This document shows positions 17,902 through 26,655 of a stretch of 64,000 nt of DNA, in pieces. The notes below the pieces were generated by a model. That model saw nothing but the letters and a program-made list of their open reading frames with translations, searched no databases and was not told the DNA's origin. This stretch comes from JAACFF01 sp963701435. Its GTDB lineage: Bacteria; Chloroflexota; Anaerolineae; Promineifilales; Promineifilaceae. The stretch covers positions 434,001 through 498,000 of the forward strand of contig CAVPAL010000023.1 in assembly GCA_963701435.1 (NCBI GenBank), in the 5' to 3' direction. The position numbers and the translations under genes were made by a program. Within the stretch, counting starts at the first letter, position 1. Every line of letters starts with the position of its first letter.

Positions 17902-18792
17902 TCAAAAATCGGCGACTGCTGGAATCACCTCGCGGCCAATCGTTTCGATAGGCGTGATATCGTGGACGTTGCCGATGCTAAAGATGAACGTGTCAATGCC
18001 GGCGCCAGCCAGCCCCCGGCACATCCCAATCAAATCTGCAGGCGACATGCCGCCTGCGCCCAACATCACAAAGCCGAGCGCTGTTTTTTCGATCTCATCA
18101 TAATCCCGACCCACATCATCGCAGTGACGCTTTAACACATCCAGCTTGCGACTCAATTCCTCGTTGCCCATAAAGGCAAAGAGATTGCAGGCGTCGGCAT
18201 ACTGGGCCACCAGGCGCAGCGTCTTCTTTTCGCCCGCGCCGCCAATAAGAATGGGCGGATGCGGCTTTGAGAGCGGCTGCGGATTATTCATTGGCTTGGC
18301 CAACTGATAATGTTTGCCATCAAAAGATGAAAAATCACCCGACCACGCCTGCTTCATGATTTGCAACGTCTCTTCCAGCCGCTCAAAGCGTTCTTTCAAC
18401 GGCGGGAAAGGAAAGCCCAATCCTAGCGCTTCACGTTCATACCAACCCGCGCCAATGCCCAGGTTGGCGCGGCCGCCGGACAGCACGTCTAAATTGGAAA
18501 CAATTTTGAGCAGGTGGCCAGGATGGCGGTAATTGACGCCGGTGACCATCGCACCCAGGCGGGCGCGTTCCGTGACCGCCGCCAAATAACTGAGGGCCGT
18601 GTAGCTTTCAAGCATCGGCTCTTCCGGCTTTAAGCCCATATCCGGCATATCCATTTGGAAGAAGTGGTCCATCACCCAAATGCTCTCGAATCCGGCGTCA
18701 TCAGCCGTTTTGCCAATCTCTGCCAGTTTCGAGCCAATGTTGGTCGGGCTACCCGGCCAATCAAAACGTACAATTTGCAATCCAAATTTCAT
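17902..18792 (-). CDS. LLM-class F420-dependent oxidoreductase
   Basis: A 296-residue bacterial luciferase-like TIM-barrel protein. Family text includes MKFGLQIVRFDWPG at the start, the VMDHFFQMD strand, GAMVTGVNYRHPGHLLK and LGIGAGWYEREALGLG. These enzymes use F420 (or FMN) for hydride transfer to varied substrates; this member resembles the F420-dependent TIGR03560 group. It is convergent with the S41 gene and monocistronic. The natural substrate is unknown. Confidence 0.88.
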   Translation of the reverse strand: MKFGLQIVRFDWPGSPTNIGSKLAEIGKTADDAGFESIWVMDHFFQMDMPDMGLKPEEPMLESYTALSYLAAVTERARLGAMVTGVNYRHPGHLLKIVSNLDVLSGGRANLGIGAGWYEREALGLGFPFPPLKERFERLEETLQIMKQAWSGDFSSFDGKHYQLAKPMNNPQPLSKPHPPILIGGAGEKKTLRLVAQYADACNLFAFMGNEELSRKLDVLKRHCDDVGRDYDEIEKTALGFVMLGAGGMSPADLIGMCRGLAGAGIDTFIFSIGNVHDITPIETIGREVIPAVADF

Positions 18793-19075
18793 GATTTACC
18801 TCCAACATATTTCGGAACGCGGATTGTGGGGGGCAGCGTGATCGACTGATAATCCGCAATTTGATTTTACCAAGGAATTCTACACTTGTCTCTGAGTAAC
18901 CAGACAGGTTCCCCTGCTCGCGACCGGTCCCCTGACCGTGTCGCAATCGGGAACGCCCAGGAGACCGACCCTGGGTACGTTTCTGACCACTTTGCCTGAG
19001 AGCCATTATCAGGAAGCAAGATAAGCTAAACGGCCGTAACGCTAATCACCGAGGATCGATGCAAAAGCAAACTGA

Positions 19076-20149
19076 TCATGGCTGCAATGCCTGCCCTGAA
19101 TTCGGTTCAATCATCAACGCTGACGCATCCACCACTTCAAAATCGGCGCCGCTGACCACATCCATCTCATGCAGTACTTCATTGTCCCAACGATCATCAG
19201 GCGCACCGGAGATGTACCACGCCGAACCGTTATCAGCCAAAATAATGCCATATGTTTTGAAGGCCTGCAAAATGACCTGGATTTCCGCTGAAAAACCGGA
19301 CAGGTCGTAATCGGCGCGCAGGCGTAAACGCAGTCCCATTGGTGGGTACTCGGAACCGGTCAGGTTGGAAGCGTCGTGGCGGGCCGGCCAGATATGGGCC
19401 GCCTGCGTTTGCGGCGCGGTAAAGCGGATGGCATGGCGAATTTCACCGGCCGCGGCCTCATCATAGCGCACCAATCCGGGCAAAATGGGCAGTCCGGCCG
19501 CGTCGGCCGAAGTCCAACCATCCGGGCGTAAGGCGTGGGAATTGAGGTCATAGACGGCGCCATTGGCTGCTTCCCAACTGCCATCAGGCTGGGGAAAGGC
19601 ATAATACATCTCGTAGAGAGTGCAGTTGTCCCGATCTAACACAATCACATGCCGGTCGCCGTCAGAATCGGGACCGCCTTCAATGGGGGCGTCAGGCGGG
19701 ATTGGATAGGGGCCGTCGTCGCTCTCTTGCGGCCACCAAAAGAAGGTGACGGGGACGGCAGGCTGGCTGCCGGGCACGTCTACAAACGGAATGCCGATGG
19801 GAGTGTTGGAGCCGGGCGGCCAGACGCCGGAACCGAAGTCGGCGTGCAGGCCGCTGTCGGCGCCGATGGCGTTGATGTAGTTGTCGGAATTGGGGTGAAT
19901 GGGCAGGTTGTCTACGGGCGTGTTCCAGATATTGTCACCGGGGAAGATGTCGCAGCCGACAATTTGGGGCGGCGGTGCGCCCGACTTGGCGACAAGGGGT
20001 AGATACAGGTCACCCTCTTCACTGCCAGGCGCTTGGTCTTGGACGATCGTGGGGCGGGAAACGGCCGTTGCCATCCCCACAAAAATCACGACAAGCCCAA
20101 TCAGAATGATAAAACCGGGCAGAAATCTTTTCCAAGTATTTAAATTCAT
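19076..20149 (-). CDS. Exported protein of unknown function with an LPLVAK segment
   Basis: A 357-residue protein with an N-terminal signal anchor (FLPGFIILIGLVVIFVGMAT). The segment DLYLPLVAKSG, a short pattern frequent in Chloroflexota exported proteins, is followed by a roughly 290-residue beta-rich domain (DIFPGDNIWNTPVDNLPIHP at its start, MGLRLRLRADYDLSGFS later). Similar domains occur in secreted proteins of actinobacteria and Chloroflexota, but I cannot name a function. Its ATG overlaps the stop of the YdeI-like gene (ATGA), so the two are translationally coupled. Confidence 0.7.
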   Translation of the reverse strand: MNLNTWKRFLPGFIILIGLVVIFVGMATAVSRPTIVQDQAPGSEEGDLYLPLVAKSGAPPPQIVGCDIFPGDNIWNTPVDNLPIHPNSDNYINAIGADSGLHADFGSGVWPPGSNTPIGIPFVDVPGSQPAVPVTFFWWPQESDDGPYPIPPDAPIEGGPDSDGDRHVIVLDRDNCTLYEMYYAFPQPDGSWEAANGAVYDLNSHALRPDGWTSADAAGLPILPGLVRYDEAAAGEIRHAIRFTAPQTQAAHIWPARHDASNLTGSEYPPMGLRLRLRADYDLSGFSAEIQVILQAFKTYGIILADNGSAWYISGAPDDRWDNEVLHEMDVVSGADFEVVDASALMIEPNSGQALQP

Positions 20150-20556
20150 AGGATGTCTCTCACCCGCAGCGCGGCCTCAATATCCGGCGGGAACCTAAAA
20201 TCTTCTTCAAGGATGTCGCCAAGATTGGCCAGCACATCCGGCATCACTTTTTCCTGCGCGATTAATCTTCGCAGCCGTTCCTTGTTCGTTTGGGAGTAGG
20301 TACTGCGCGCTTTTCTGGGTGTGAAGCGCTGTGCGTAGCGCTCTTCATCAATCGTTTTGGTAATGCTGTCTATCCAACCAAAGCACAACGCCTCTTCAAC
20401 GGCATGGTTGTAAGGAATGCGCGGAATACCGGTGTGTTTGCGTGGGTAAACCAGCCAGATTTCTTGCGCCGTTTTAGCGTTCACTTCTAACCACTGCCGC
20501 CACGCTTGCCGGTTGGCGACATATAACGTGTTGGATTTGCTTGAATCTTGCTGCAT
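20146..20556 (-). CDS. YdeI/OmpD-associated family protein, C-terminally short
   Basis: A 136-residue protein with the YdeI pattern (EIWLVYPRKHTGIPRIPYN, then EALCFGWIDSITK and FTPRKARSTYSQTN). Family members are usually about 190 residues and continue after FPPDIEAAL with an Asn-Pro-rich helix. Here the frame ends at ALRVRDIL and the TGA overlaps the next gene's ATG. The C-terminal third is missing, so this is a truncated gene or a fusion point. The family is loosely linked with stress and bacteriocin protection. Confidence 0.75.
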   Translation of the reverse strand: MQQDSSKSNTLYVANRQAWRQWLEVNAKTAQEIWLVYPRKHTGIPRIPYNHAVEEALCFGWIDSITKTIDEERYAQRFTPRKARSTYSQTNKERLRRLIAQEKVMPDVLANLGDILEEDFRFPPDIEAALRVRDIL

Positions 20557-20641
20557 GAAAATGTAAAACGGCCGTTTTCAACCCAATGTATGCTGCAATG
20601 CCATGTCCTCTTTTTCGGGGGAGATATAACCCATCTTCTGA

Positions 20642-20677
20642 TACAGTATAGCCGGAAGCCAAAAAGCAAGTCAACAG
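20642..20677 (+). repeat. Dispersed 36-base repeat, copy 1
   Basis: Matches 37320-37355 at about 29 of 36 positions (shared start TACAGTATAGC, shared AAGTCAA near the end). Here it lies at the junction between the YdeI-like gene's upstream region and the LuxR remnant. Confidence 0.6.
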
Positions 20678-20684
20678 GGCGCCG

Positions 20685-20867
20685 TGAATTGGATTTGCTG
20701 CGCCTGATCCCCCAGAGCCAAAGTAACAAAGAAATTGCGGCCACGCTTTCACTGGTGAAAAGCGCTGTTAAGGGGTACGTAAGCGCTATTTTGAGCAAAT
20801 TTCAGGTCACCGACCGGACACAAGCAGCGTTGTATGCAGTAAAACACAACGTGGCGCAATCGGTAAA
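20685..20867 (+). pseudogene. LuxR/NarL-type HTH remnant
   Basis: About 60 residues match the GerE/LuxR DNA-binding domain: RRELDLLRLIPQSQSNKEIA, then AATLSLVKSAVKGYVSAILS and KFQVTDRTQAALYAVKHN. The usual TVKNHV recognition segment is altered to AVKGYV, and no receiver or sensor domain precedes it. The open frame begins upstream in unrelated sequence. I read it as the decayed tail of a response regulator, followed directly by a terminator. Confidence 0.65.
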
Positions 20868-20904
20868 TTCGCAAAAGTTTTGCGAAACCTTTTGCGAATT
20901 TTTT
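20868..20904 (+). terminator. Rho-independent terminator after the LuxR remnant
   Basis: A perfect 10-base stem TTCGCAAAAG/CTTTTGCGAA is followed by six Ts. A third half-site (TTTTGCGAA at 20878-20886) lies in the loop, so the arm can also form a shorter alternative hairpin. Confidence 0.85.
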
Positions 20905-20915
20905 CGAGGACTTAC

Positions 20916-21284
20916 CTATCTCTTCAAGTTAATTAACACAACGCCGCCAACAGTCAGCAACATGCCGATTATTTGCAGGCGGGTCAGGCTCTCATGATAG
21001 AGCAGCACGCCGGCAGCTACAACAATCAGGGTGTAGAGGGCGGTTTGCAAGCCGCCGATGATACTCAGGTCCCAACCGGTGAGAAAAGCGAGGGTGAAAA
21101 AGCCGATCTGAAAGAGATACAAGGCAACCGCACAAAAGAGCCACGGGCTGCTCAAGGCGCTTCCCAGATTACCCTGAGCGGTCGCTTTCTTAAGCAGCAC
21201 GTCGGCTACGGCTACAAAAATGACGGCGATGACAATTACAATTCCCTGAGCCAGTTTCGATACAACGAGATTGTTGATGATCAT
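20916..21284 (-). CDS. Small four-helix transporter (SMR/EamA-like)
   Basis: A 122-residue membrane protein with four predicted helices, ending LQIIGMLLTVGGVVLINLK, the typical last helix of SMR/EamA drug-metabolite transporters. It starts six bases downstream of the AdoMet decarboxylase-like gene, so the two probably form an operon. SMR-family members include polyamine and guanidinium exporters, so a polyamine link is tempting but only inferred. Confidence 0.75.
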   Translation of the reverse strand: MIINNLVVSKLAQGIVIVIAVIFVAVADVLLKKATAQGNLGSALSSPWLFCAVALYLFQIGFFTLAFLTGWDLSIIGGLQTALYTLIVVAAGVLLYHESLTRLQIIGMLLTVGGVVLINLKR

Positions 21285-21290
21285 ATAGTT

Positions 21291-21656
21291 TCAACTCCGC
21301 GCGACGATTTGCAGCTTGTGGTGCTGCGCTTTGAAGAAATGGGCAGCAAACGCGGCTGCCTCGCCGGAATCGTAGGGCGCACAGCTAAAGATATCCAGAT
21401 AGATGGCTCTTGAATTGTCGGCAAAATGGGCAGAAACCAGAGATGTTTCAATAAGCTGGGTCATACTGAAACCGGTAACCTGCGGATCATTACCAAAGTG
21501 GACTACTTGCGTCTCACCGAAGCGCCGCATTTTGATAAGATCGCACAACTCGCACACAAAGCGCTTGACGGCCGTTTCATCCTGCATTAGTAAAAGATCA
21601 CAATCGTACAAATCGATGCAGGTTGAGACTCCCCAATAGTTTGTCTGAATTTCCAT
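21291..21656 (-). CDS. S-adenosylmethionine decarboxylase-like protein
   Basis: A 121-residue protein resembling the small prokaryotic AdoMet decarboxylases that supply aminopropyl groups for spermidine. The start (YWGVSTCIDLYDCD) mirrors the family's GxHLxxDLYGC. Later text FSMTQLIETSLVSAHFADNS aligns with the cleavage region FxxxxxxAESHISIHTWPE; the Ser that would become pyruvoyl can be aligned, but the usual Glu-Ser pair reads Thr-Ser. YLDIFSC matches the conserved VDIFTCG strand. AAGGAAAT precedes the ATG. The altered site means activity is not assured. Confidence 0.65.
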   Translation of the reverse strand: MEIQTNYWGVSTCIDLYDCDLLLMQDETAVKRFVCELCDLIKMRRFGETQVVHFGNDPQVTGFSMTQLIETSLVSAHFADNSRAIYLDIFSCAPYDSGEAAAFAAHFFKAQHHKLQIVARS

Positions 21657-21738
21657 TTTTTATTTCCTTATTGTTTCGGTGGCCTTGGGCGCGCAGGGAA
21701 AATGATCTCCCTACACGCCCATGCCCACATTTTGACCG

Positions 21739-22878
21739 TTACCGCGTCACGAGGGGCAAGAAAAGAGATTGGCCGCCTGCTACAATAATCGTTACTTCAG
21801 AGAGCGGATTAACCTTGTCTGAATAGTTGTAGGTTCCCGGCGTATCCAATCGAGTGCGGTAACTTTGGCCCGAATCCAGCACACCGCTATCTCCCACGGC
21901 GCCGTTTACCGAATGTTCGCCCAGGTCTGCGTTGACCCATTCGATGATGCTGCCCGGCTGCGCGGTCAAAATGGCCGGATTGAAGCCGTTGTTTGTTACG
22001 TAGATAGTGTGTACGGCCGTATCCGGTAACGCCGGCGTCAATGCCAGATCCTGAACCAGCCAGCCGTTACTGCCGGAGATATCCCAAGAGCGATAGGGTT
22101 GGTAACCGGCACGCAGGACGTCGAGCCGGTTCACGCCGCCGGGCGCTAAAAAGCTGTAACTGCCATCTGCGCCGGTCATTTGCGGATTGGGCTGGCCAAG
22201 AGCAGCGTTCGGCCAGGGGCTGTTTGATGCCCCCAAAGCGGTCACGGCCGCATTGGCTAGCGGCTGCTGGGAAAACAGATCACGTACGATACCAGGAGCC
22301 AGGGTATCCGTTGTCAATTCGAAGCTTTGTGCTGCGCCGCCGTTAATAACGCTAAAACGTAACATACTGTCCGCTGCCGTTGCATCAGACTCTGCGGCTG
22401 TCGCGGAGGGATTGTAGGTGAAGCTGCCCGTGTAACGGCCGTCGCCATCATCATCGCGAAGGCTGGCAGCCAAAAGGTCTCCCATGTACAGCTTGACATT
22501 CTGATTCAGCTCATCAGAGCAGCTATCTACGCCCACTTCATACGTCTCCCCAACCTTCAAGAAAGTGAGATTTTGTTCAACCCCGAACGAGAAACCCAGC
22601 GTCGGTGGATGGAAACTGCGTCCCTGGCTGTCGCTAAAGGTCAGGCTGAGCGGGTCAATAGGCAGCGACGGATCAACGTTAAGGATGCCTGTTGGCAATC
22701 CCGCAGCAGGATCAAGACGCTGAGACGACAGTCGGTCCTGCGCCGTATCGCGCCTGGATATGATGCGGGCCGCTGCCCAAGTTTTGCAGTTGGAAGAAAT
22801 AAATTGGTTCCTCGCCAAGCAAAGCCGTGCCGACAGGCTGATCATCCAACAGGATGGTAACTGTTTCACCCGGCACAC
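21739..22878 (-). CDS. Surface protein, fragment 4 (C-terminal, cupredoxin-like end)
   Basis: C-terminal part of one large exported protein that runs from 26364 to 21739 in at least four frames. From about residue 55 the true text resumes (LPTGILNVDPSLPIDPLSLT); upstream residues are out-of-frame. It includes a carboxypeptidase-regulatory-like unit (ADGSYSFLAPGGVNRLDVLR) and a cupredoxin-like domain (PGSIIEWVNADLGEHSVNGA). It ends in LFLPLVTR, a C-terminal pattern often seen in Chloroflexota secreted proteins. The protein likely sits on the outside of the cell. Confidence 0.75.
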   Translation of the reverse strand: MCRVKQLPSCWMISLSARLCLARNQFISSNCKTWAAARIISRRDTAQDRLSSQRLDPAAGLPTGILNVDPSLPIDPLSLTFSDSQGRSFHPPTLGFSFGVEQNLTFLKVGETYEVGVDSCSDELNQNVKLYMGDLLAASLRDDDGDGRYTGSFTYNPSATAAESDATAADSMLRFSVINGGAAQSFELTTDTLAPGIVRDLFSQQPLANAAVTALGASNSPWPNAALGQPNPQMTGADGSYSFLAPGGVNRLDVLRAGYQPYRSWDISGSNGWLVQDLALTPALPDTAVHTIYVTNNGFNPAILTAQPGSIIEWVNADLGEHSVNGAVGDSGVLDSGQSYRTRLDTPGTYNYSDKVNPLSEVTIIVAGGQSLFLPLVTR

Positions 22879-24139
22879 CCAGCCCGCGCAAATCTACCGT
22901 AGAGCGACAGGTACTGTCTGCCCGACTCCATCCTTTGTCATTGGCAACCTGCGCCGCAACGATGGGCGCCGTTAAGGTAGGCATGACTGTCGTTTCTGAC
23001 TGGTTGTTGCTGAGGTCAATGTCATCATTCAGCGTAATTTGTGCGCTGGCGGTGTAGGCGCCTGGTTGGCCGCTGCTGCCGGAGTCAAACTTCCAGCCCA
23101 GGATGATGAAGTTTTCCTGCTCAATTTGCGGCAGCAAAAACGAGATATGGTCGTTGTTGTGACTGATATTGGCTGGCGGAATATCGGGCGCTTGCAGCAC
23201 TGTGGGCTGAACGCCCTGTAGTTCGGTCGGTATCTGGAACGTCAGAACGGCGCCGTTAGCTGATCGCGTACCGAGGTTAGCGTAATCAATCTTGAATCTG
23301 ATTTGGTCAGTCAGGTCGACAGCAGTCATTGCTGCCAGACCGGACGGCTGCTGCATCCACACCACGCCGCGCCTGACCTGCAATCTGTACGGCCATGTCT
23401 GGCCCGGCGCCATCAGCGCCCTGTGGAAAGGCCAGATAATCTTCGGTTTCACCGGTGCGGAAGGGTGTGGCAAAGCCGCGCCCGTCGCCATAGCTGAGTC
23501 CCGCCGAACATCAAGGTCTTGTTGGATTTGTGTTCGCTGAGCGTGACGCGTGTCCAGAATGGCTGCTGGGCCAACTGCGCCGGCCACGGCGTCAACCCAG
23601 TCGGCACGTTGATGATGTGCAACCCGGCGCCCAATCGCAACCACGTCTACCGGAAAGTCGATGACGATATGTTCCACTTCGCTCTGGTTGTGGCCGCAGT
23701 TGAAGCCATCGGCCCAGTCGCCGTCGCGGTTGGCGTCGAGCCAGACGTTGAGATAGGCCGGTTCATCTTGCTGCTGGAACCAGTTGACTGCTTGCGGGCT
23801 GATGAACACGCGCACGGGAATATTTGTAGTCTGGCAGTTGTTCAAAGCCCACAGATTAGGATTGACGCCATCGTCGAAGCGGTCGTTGTCGGGGTTGTTG
23901 GCGGGCGGCATGATATTGTTGATCGGATCGTCATCCGGCCCGACATCGGCTTCGGCTTCGCGGCTGACTTGAGGACCCAGGTGAAACGGCCGTGGACGAA
24001 GATGTTTCGGTCCTTGAGGCAAACCGGTAGCCGGGTCGAATACAGTGGGGTAAGCGGCCTGTACGCCTGGGTACGCCGCCATCGCTGCCCCAAAATGGTT
24101 GGTGCTGTCCGGCGCATCACCCAGATCATTCGGACGCAC
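22712..24139 (-). CDS. Surface protein, fragment 3 (second GEVED-like domain and repeats)
   Basis: It opens with NDLGDAPDSTNHFGAAM, the same module start as in fragment 1, and carries LNVWLDANRDGDWADGF, the signature of GEVED-type surface domains. Between about 23640 and 23450 the frame is wrong: the alternative frame reads GLHIINVPTGLTPWPAQLAQ. After that, Ig-like/CARDB-type segments follow (FQIPTELQGVQPTVLQAPDI). It ends where fragment 4 continues in another frame near 22740. Treat as part of the single 26364-21739 gene. Confidence 0.75.
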   Translation of the reverse strand: MRPNDLGDAPDSTNHFGAAMAAYPGVQAAYPTVFDPATGLPQGPKHLRPRPFHLGPQVSREAEADVGPDDDPINNIMPPANNPDNDRFDDGVNPNLWALNNCQTTNIPVRVFISPQAVNWFQQQDEPAYLNVWLDANRDGDWADGFNCGHNQSEVEHIVIDFPVDVVAIGRRVAHHQRADWVDAVAGAVGPAAILDTRHAQRTQIQQDLDVRRDSAMATGAALPHPSAPVKPKIIWPFHRALMAPGQTWPYRLQVRRGVVWMQQPSGLAAMTAVDLTDQIRFKIDYANLGTRSANGAVLTFQIPTELQGVQPTVLQAPDIPPANISHNNDHISFLLPQIEQENFIILGWKFDSGSSGQPGAYTASAQITLNDDIDLSNNQSETTVMPTLTAPIVAAQVANDKGWSRADSTCRSTVDLRGLGVPGETVTILLDDQPVGTALLGEEPIYFFQLQNLGSGPHHIQARYGAGPTVVSAS

Positions 24140-25391
24140 TGTTAATATTCATCGCATCGCTTTGCCCTACCAGGTTGGGGTAAAGCTGCGCGTCCGGGCA
24201 GCCGGGATCCCCTTCGTTGAACGTGTAGGGACCATCAACGACAAAACAGTATTTCAACCGGCCAACAGCGCTAAACTCATCAGGCAGCGCCAACTCATTC
24301 GAGATCAGATCACTTAAGGGCAGATTAAAATCAACCAGTCGTGTCTCGTTCGGGCCAAGCGTGATTTTATTGACCCCGGGCAGTTCTATCGTACCAAGAT
24401 TGGGCAAATTGGTTTCCAGCTCGCCGGTCAATGCCAGGGTGACAGGGATTGGGTGCTGGTTATGCACCGCGGCGTGTGTCACGATGTCGCCGAAATCCGA
24501 CAGATCTAAGGTATCATTTGTCAGGTTTTCCCATTGGATCGTGATGTCTTCAGCATCGTAGCCGGGGCATAGGGCCATAAATGTCGCCTCGGCATTGATT
24601 TCACTGCCGCCGATAGGCCGCGCTTGAGCAATGTTGTGAATAGTTTCGCTTTGTTGGTTCGACCCGCAGATTGGGTGTACATGGACATCAAAAGAGAGGA
24701 TGATCTCGCTGTTGGGCGCCAATGTTCCCTGCCAGGTGACCACCTGGTTGACCGGCAAAGTTGGGTCGCTGTGGTTATATGTCAAATTGGCTTGCAGGGG
24801 TGACGCACCCCCATTGGGGCTGGTCACGTCCACCAGGAAGATATCGCCGTTGTTGTCAATCTGGGGCAGCAGATGCAGCGGATATGCCAATTCATCACGA
24901 ATCTCGGCTTCAATGGGCTGGCTGCCGCCGTCGTGTCGCAGCCGAATCTGGTAAGTCACTGTGCCGGCATAATCAACCGGATCATCGGCATTGATTACGC
25001 GCTTTTCCAGGATCAGCGTGCCATCTTCACCAGGAGGAGGCGGTTTTTGCAGGACATCTTCGGTTTCGCCAAATTGGTAGCTGCCCAGGGCGCTGGTGGG
25101 GTGCGGGCCACGACCGTCAGGATAATCGCCGCCGGACGGCTGCACGGCGCGTTCTTCACTAAGCGTAAAGCGCATCCAGTGTGGTTTTCCGCCCGTGCTG
25201 TTCAGAACGCGCTCTGTATCAATTTGAAAATCGAGAAAGCCGCCGGCGGGAATCGCCGTCATATCTACAATGTAATCCTGTACGATCCATTCATAACTGG
25301 CCTGAGCCGGCCCGCCGTTCGGGTCTGCACAAGGAGCAATATCGGCCCAATCGCCGTCGCGGTTACCGTCAAACCAGACGTTTAGGTACAT
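24126..25391 (-). CDS. Surface protein, fragment 2 (GEVED and conserved-repeat domains)
   Basis: It begins at the GEVED-type strand MYLNVWFDGNRDGDWAD. The FGETED motif near residue 105 resembles the GEVED box. Repeat domains like DUF11 follow (GTVTYQIRLRHDGGSQPIE; VVTWQGTLAPNSEIILSFDV). The start codon is internal to the real gene: upstream bases 25392-25530 in the same frame encode NILDGGADNADNDRGDDGWR. It ends near 24130, where the next module starts in a different frame. Same gene as fragments 1, 3 and 4. Confidence 0.75.
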   Translation of the reverse strand: MYLNVWFDGNRDGDWADIAPCADPNGGPAQASYEWIVQDYIVDMTAIPAGGFLDFQIDTERVLNSTGGKPHWMRFTLSEERAVQPSGGDYPDGRGPHPTSALGSYQFGETEDVLQKPPPPGEDGTLILEKRVINADDPVDYAGTVTYQIRLRHDGGSQPIEAEIRDELAYPLHLLPQIDNNGDIFLVDVTSPNGGASPLQANLTYNHSDPTLPVNQVVTWQGTLAPNSEIILSFDVHVHPICGSNQQSETIHNIAQARPIGGSEINAEATFMALCPGYDAEDITIQWENLTNDTLDLSDFGDIVTHAAVHNQHPIPVTLALTGELETNLPNLGTIELPGVNKITLGPNETRLVDFNLPLSDLISNELALPDEFSAVGRLKYCFVVDGPYTFNEGDPGCPDAQLYPNLVGQSDAMNINSASE

Positions 25392-25536
25392 GCGATTGAG
25401 CGTGGCGCGGGTAATTTGGCAACACGAACTGGTAAGGGTCTGCTTGCGGCAGTCGAAGAATTTGATGTTGCGGTTGCGCCAGCCATCGTCGCCGCGATCA
25501 TTGTCGGCGTTATCAGCGCCGCCGTCGAGTATGTTG

Positions 25537-26364
25537 TTACGCCGTCCTGGTCCGCGCCGTTGTCGGCCTCAATTTCGCGGGAAAGATAATTGCCCAGGAT
25601 TGCCTTCGCCGGTCAAGTTGACGTGGCGCGGCCCGGCAGTCTGACCGGCAGGCACATCCCACACGGTCGGAAAACGGCCCAGACACGCCGCCGGCGTTGT
25701 AGGCTGTGTTGTTGAGGCCCAGGTGGTTGCTGCTGTCGGGAGCGTCACCCAGGTCGGGGCGAGCGCCTTCTGGCGGCGGCACGCTGTAGGTGATAACGAG
25801 CGTGGGCGGAGGGCCGCCCGTCTCTTTGGAGTCAGCCGCTACCAGGTCACCGCCGTTGCCGCGCAGGGCAAAGCCGTAGTTGGGCTCTGCGCCATTGTGC
25901 CACTGGCGTACCAAAGATGTAACGTCCCAGCTGTAAATACCGTTGACGCTGACGGTTTGCACAGGACCGCCCCAGGTAATGCCGGGCTGGTTGTTCCAGG
26001 TGAGGGTGGTTTCTTCCCAGCCGGCGAGGGCACGGCCGATTTCAATGTCGTTTGGCCCGGTTAGGACGCTGGTGAAGTTGAGCTGCAGTTCGGCGGCATC
26101 AATGATGGCGTCGGCGGGCAACGCCAGCAGATCGAACTGGGTAAATACAAAATGACCGTTGAGGGTGGCCAGGTAAAGAAAGCCGCTGCTGAAGTTGACG
26201 TCGGGACTGCCGCCCTGAATGCGGGCATCACCGGTAGTGATTAAATCAACTGTAACGGCAGTCGGTGCTGCCTGGGTTTCACGCGCCGCTGACAGGGCCA
26301 GAATCAGCGTCATCAGCGCTACAACGGATAACAATAAGGACACAAAACGAGGCAATTTATACAT
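25537..26364 (-). CDS. Surface protein, fragment 1 (signal peptide, DNRLRE domain)
   Basis: N-terminal part of the large surface protein. A signal peptide (FVSLLLSVVALMTLILALSA) is followed by a DNRLRE/disaggregatase-like beta domain (about 40-190; SGFLYLATLNGHFVFTQFDL and YSWDVTSLVRQW). The start of the first GEVED module (PDLGDAPDSSNHLGLN) comes next. The frame fails near 25690 and again near 25570-25530, where other frames read VWDVPAGQTAGPRHVNLTGE and LSREIEADNGADQDGVT. At 26364 the ATG has GGAGCG nearby. The complete protein would be about 1,540 residues. Confidence 0.78.
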   Translation of the reverse strand: MYKLPRFVSLLLSVVALMTLILALSAARETQAAPTAVTVDLITTGDARIQGGSPDVNFSSGFLYLATLNGHFVFTQFDLLALPADAIIDAAELQLNFTSVLTGPNDIEIGRALAGWEETTLTWNNQPGITWGGPVQTVSVNGIYSWDVTSLVRQWHNGAEPNYGFALRGNGGDLVAADSKETGGPPPTLVITYSVPPPEGARPDLGDAPDSSNHLGLNNTAYNAGGVSGPFSDRVGCACRSDCRAAPRQLDRRRQSWAIIFPAKLRPTTARTRTA

Positions 26365-26591
26365 AATACGCTCCTTTACTTGGCAATGAATTCACAATAA
26401 TTCGCTGCCGATTATTTTGTGCTCATTTGCAGACGGGTTATGAGATTTGCAAATAAGCTGAACGAATGTTTACGATGAGTGGGGTGTTTTTTCGATGAGA
26501 CTCACATGCAATACAGGCTAACATAGGCGCAGCATCATTTTGTCCTGCTAATTGGCTAATTTGTCCCGATCTGTCATCTGACGCAGGGATC

Positions 26592-26623
26592 AAAAAAGCC
26601 GGATACTGGTCAGTATCCGGCTT
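26592..26623 (-). terminator. Terminator for the minus-strand gene 26656-27453
   Basis: An imperfect 13-base stem AAGCCGGATACTG/CAGTATCCGGCTT is followed, on the minus strand, by a T-run. It is placed 33 bases after the stop codon. Confidence 0.85.
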
Positions 26624-26655
26624 GAAAGCGTGAGAATTTGTTTTAGAAACGGCCG

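Noticed and set aside
20548..20997. 149-codon frame as a complete LuxR regulator
   Set aside because: Only about 60 residues match the HTH; the flanks are unrelated sequence and a terminator lies inside the frame's end.
22041..25644. Many plus-strand frames opposite the surface-protein gene
   Set aside because: They are antisense shadows of the GC-rich minus-strand gene with no starts or family matches.
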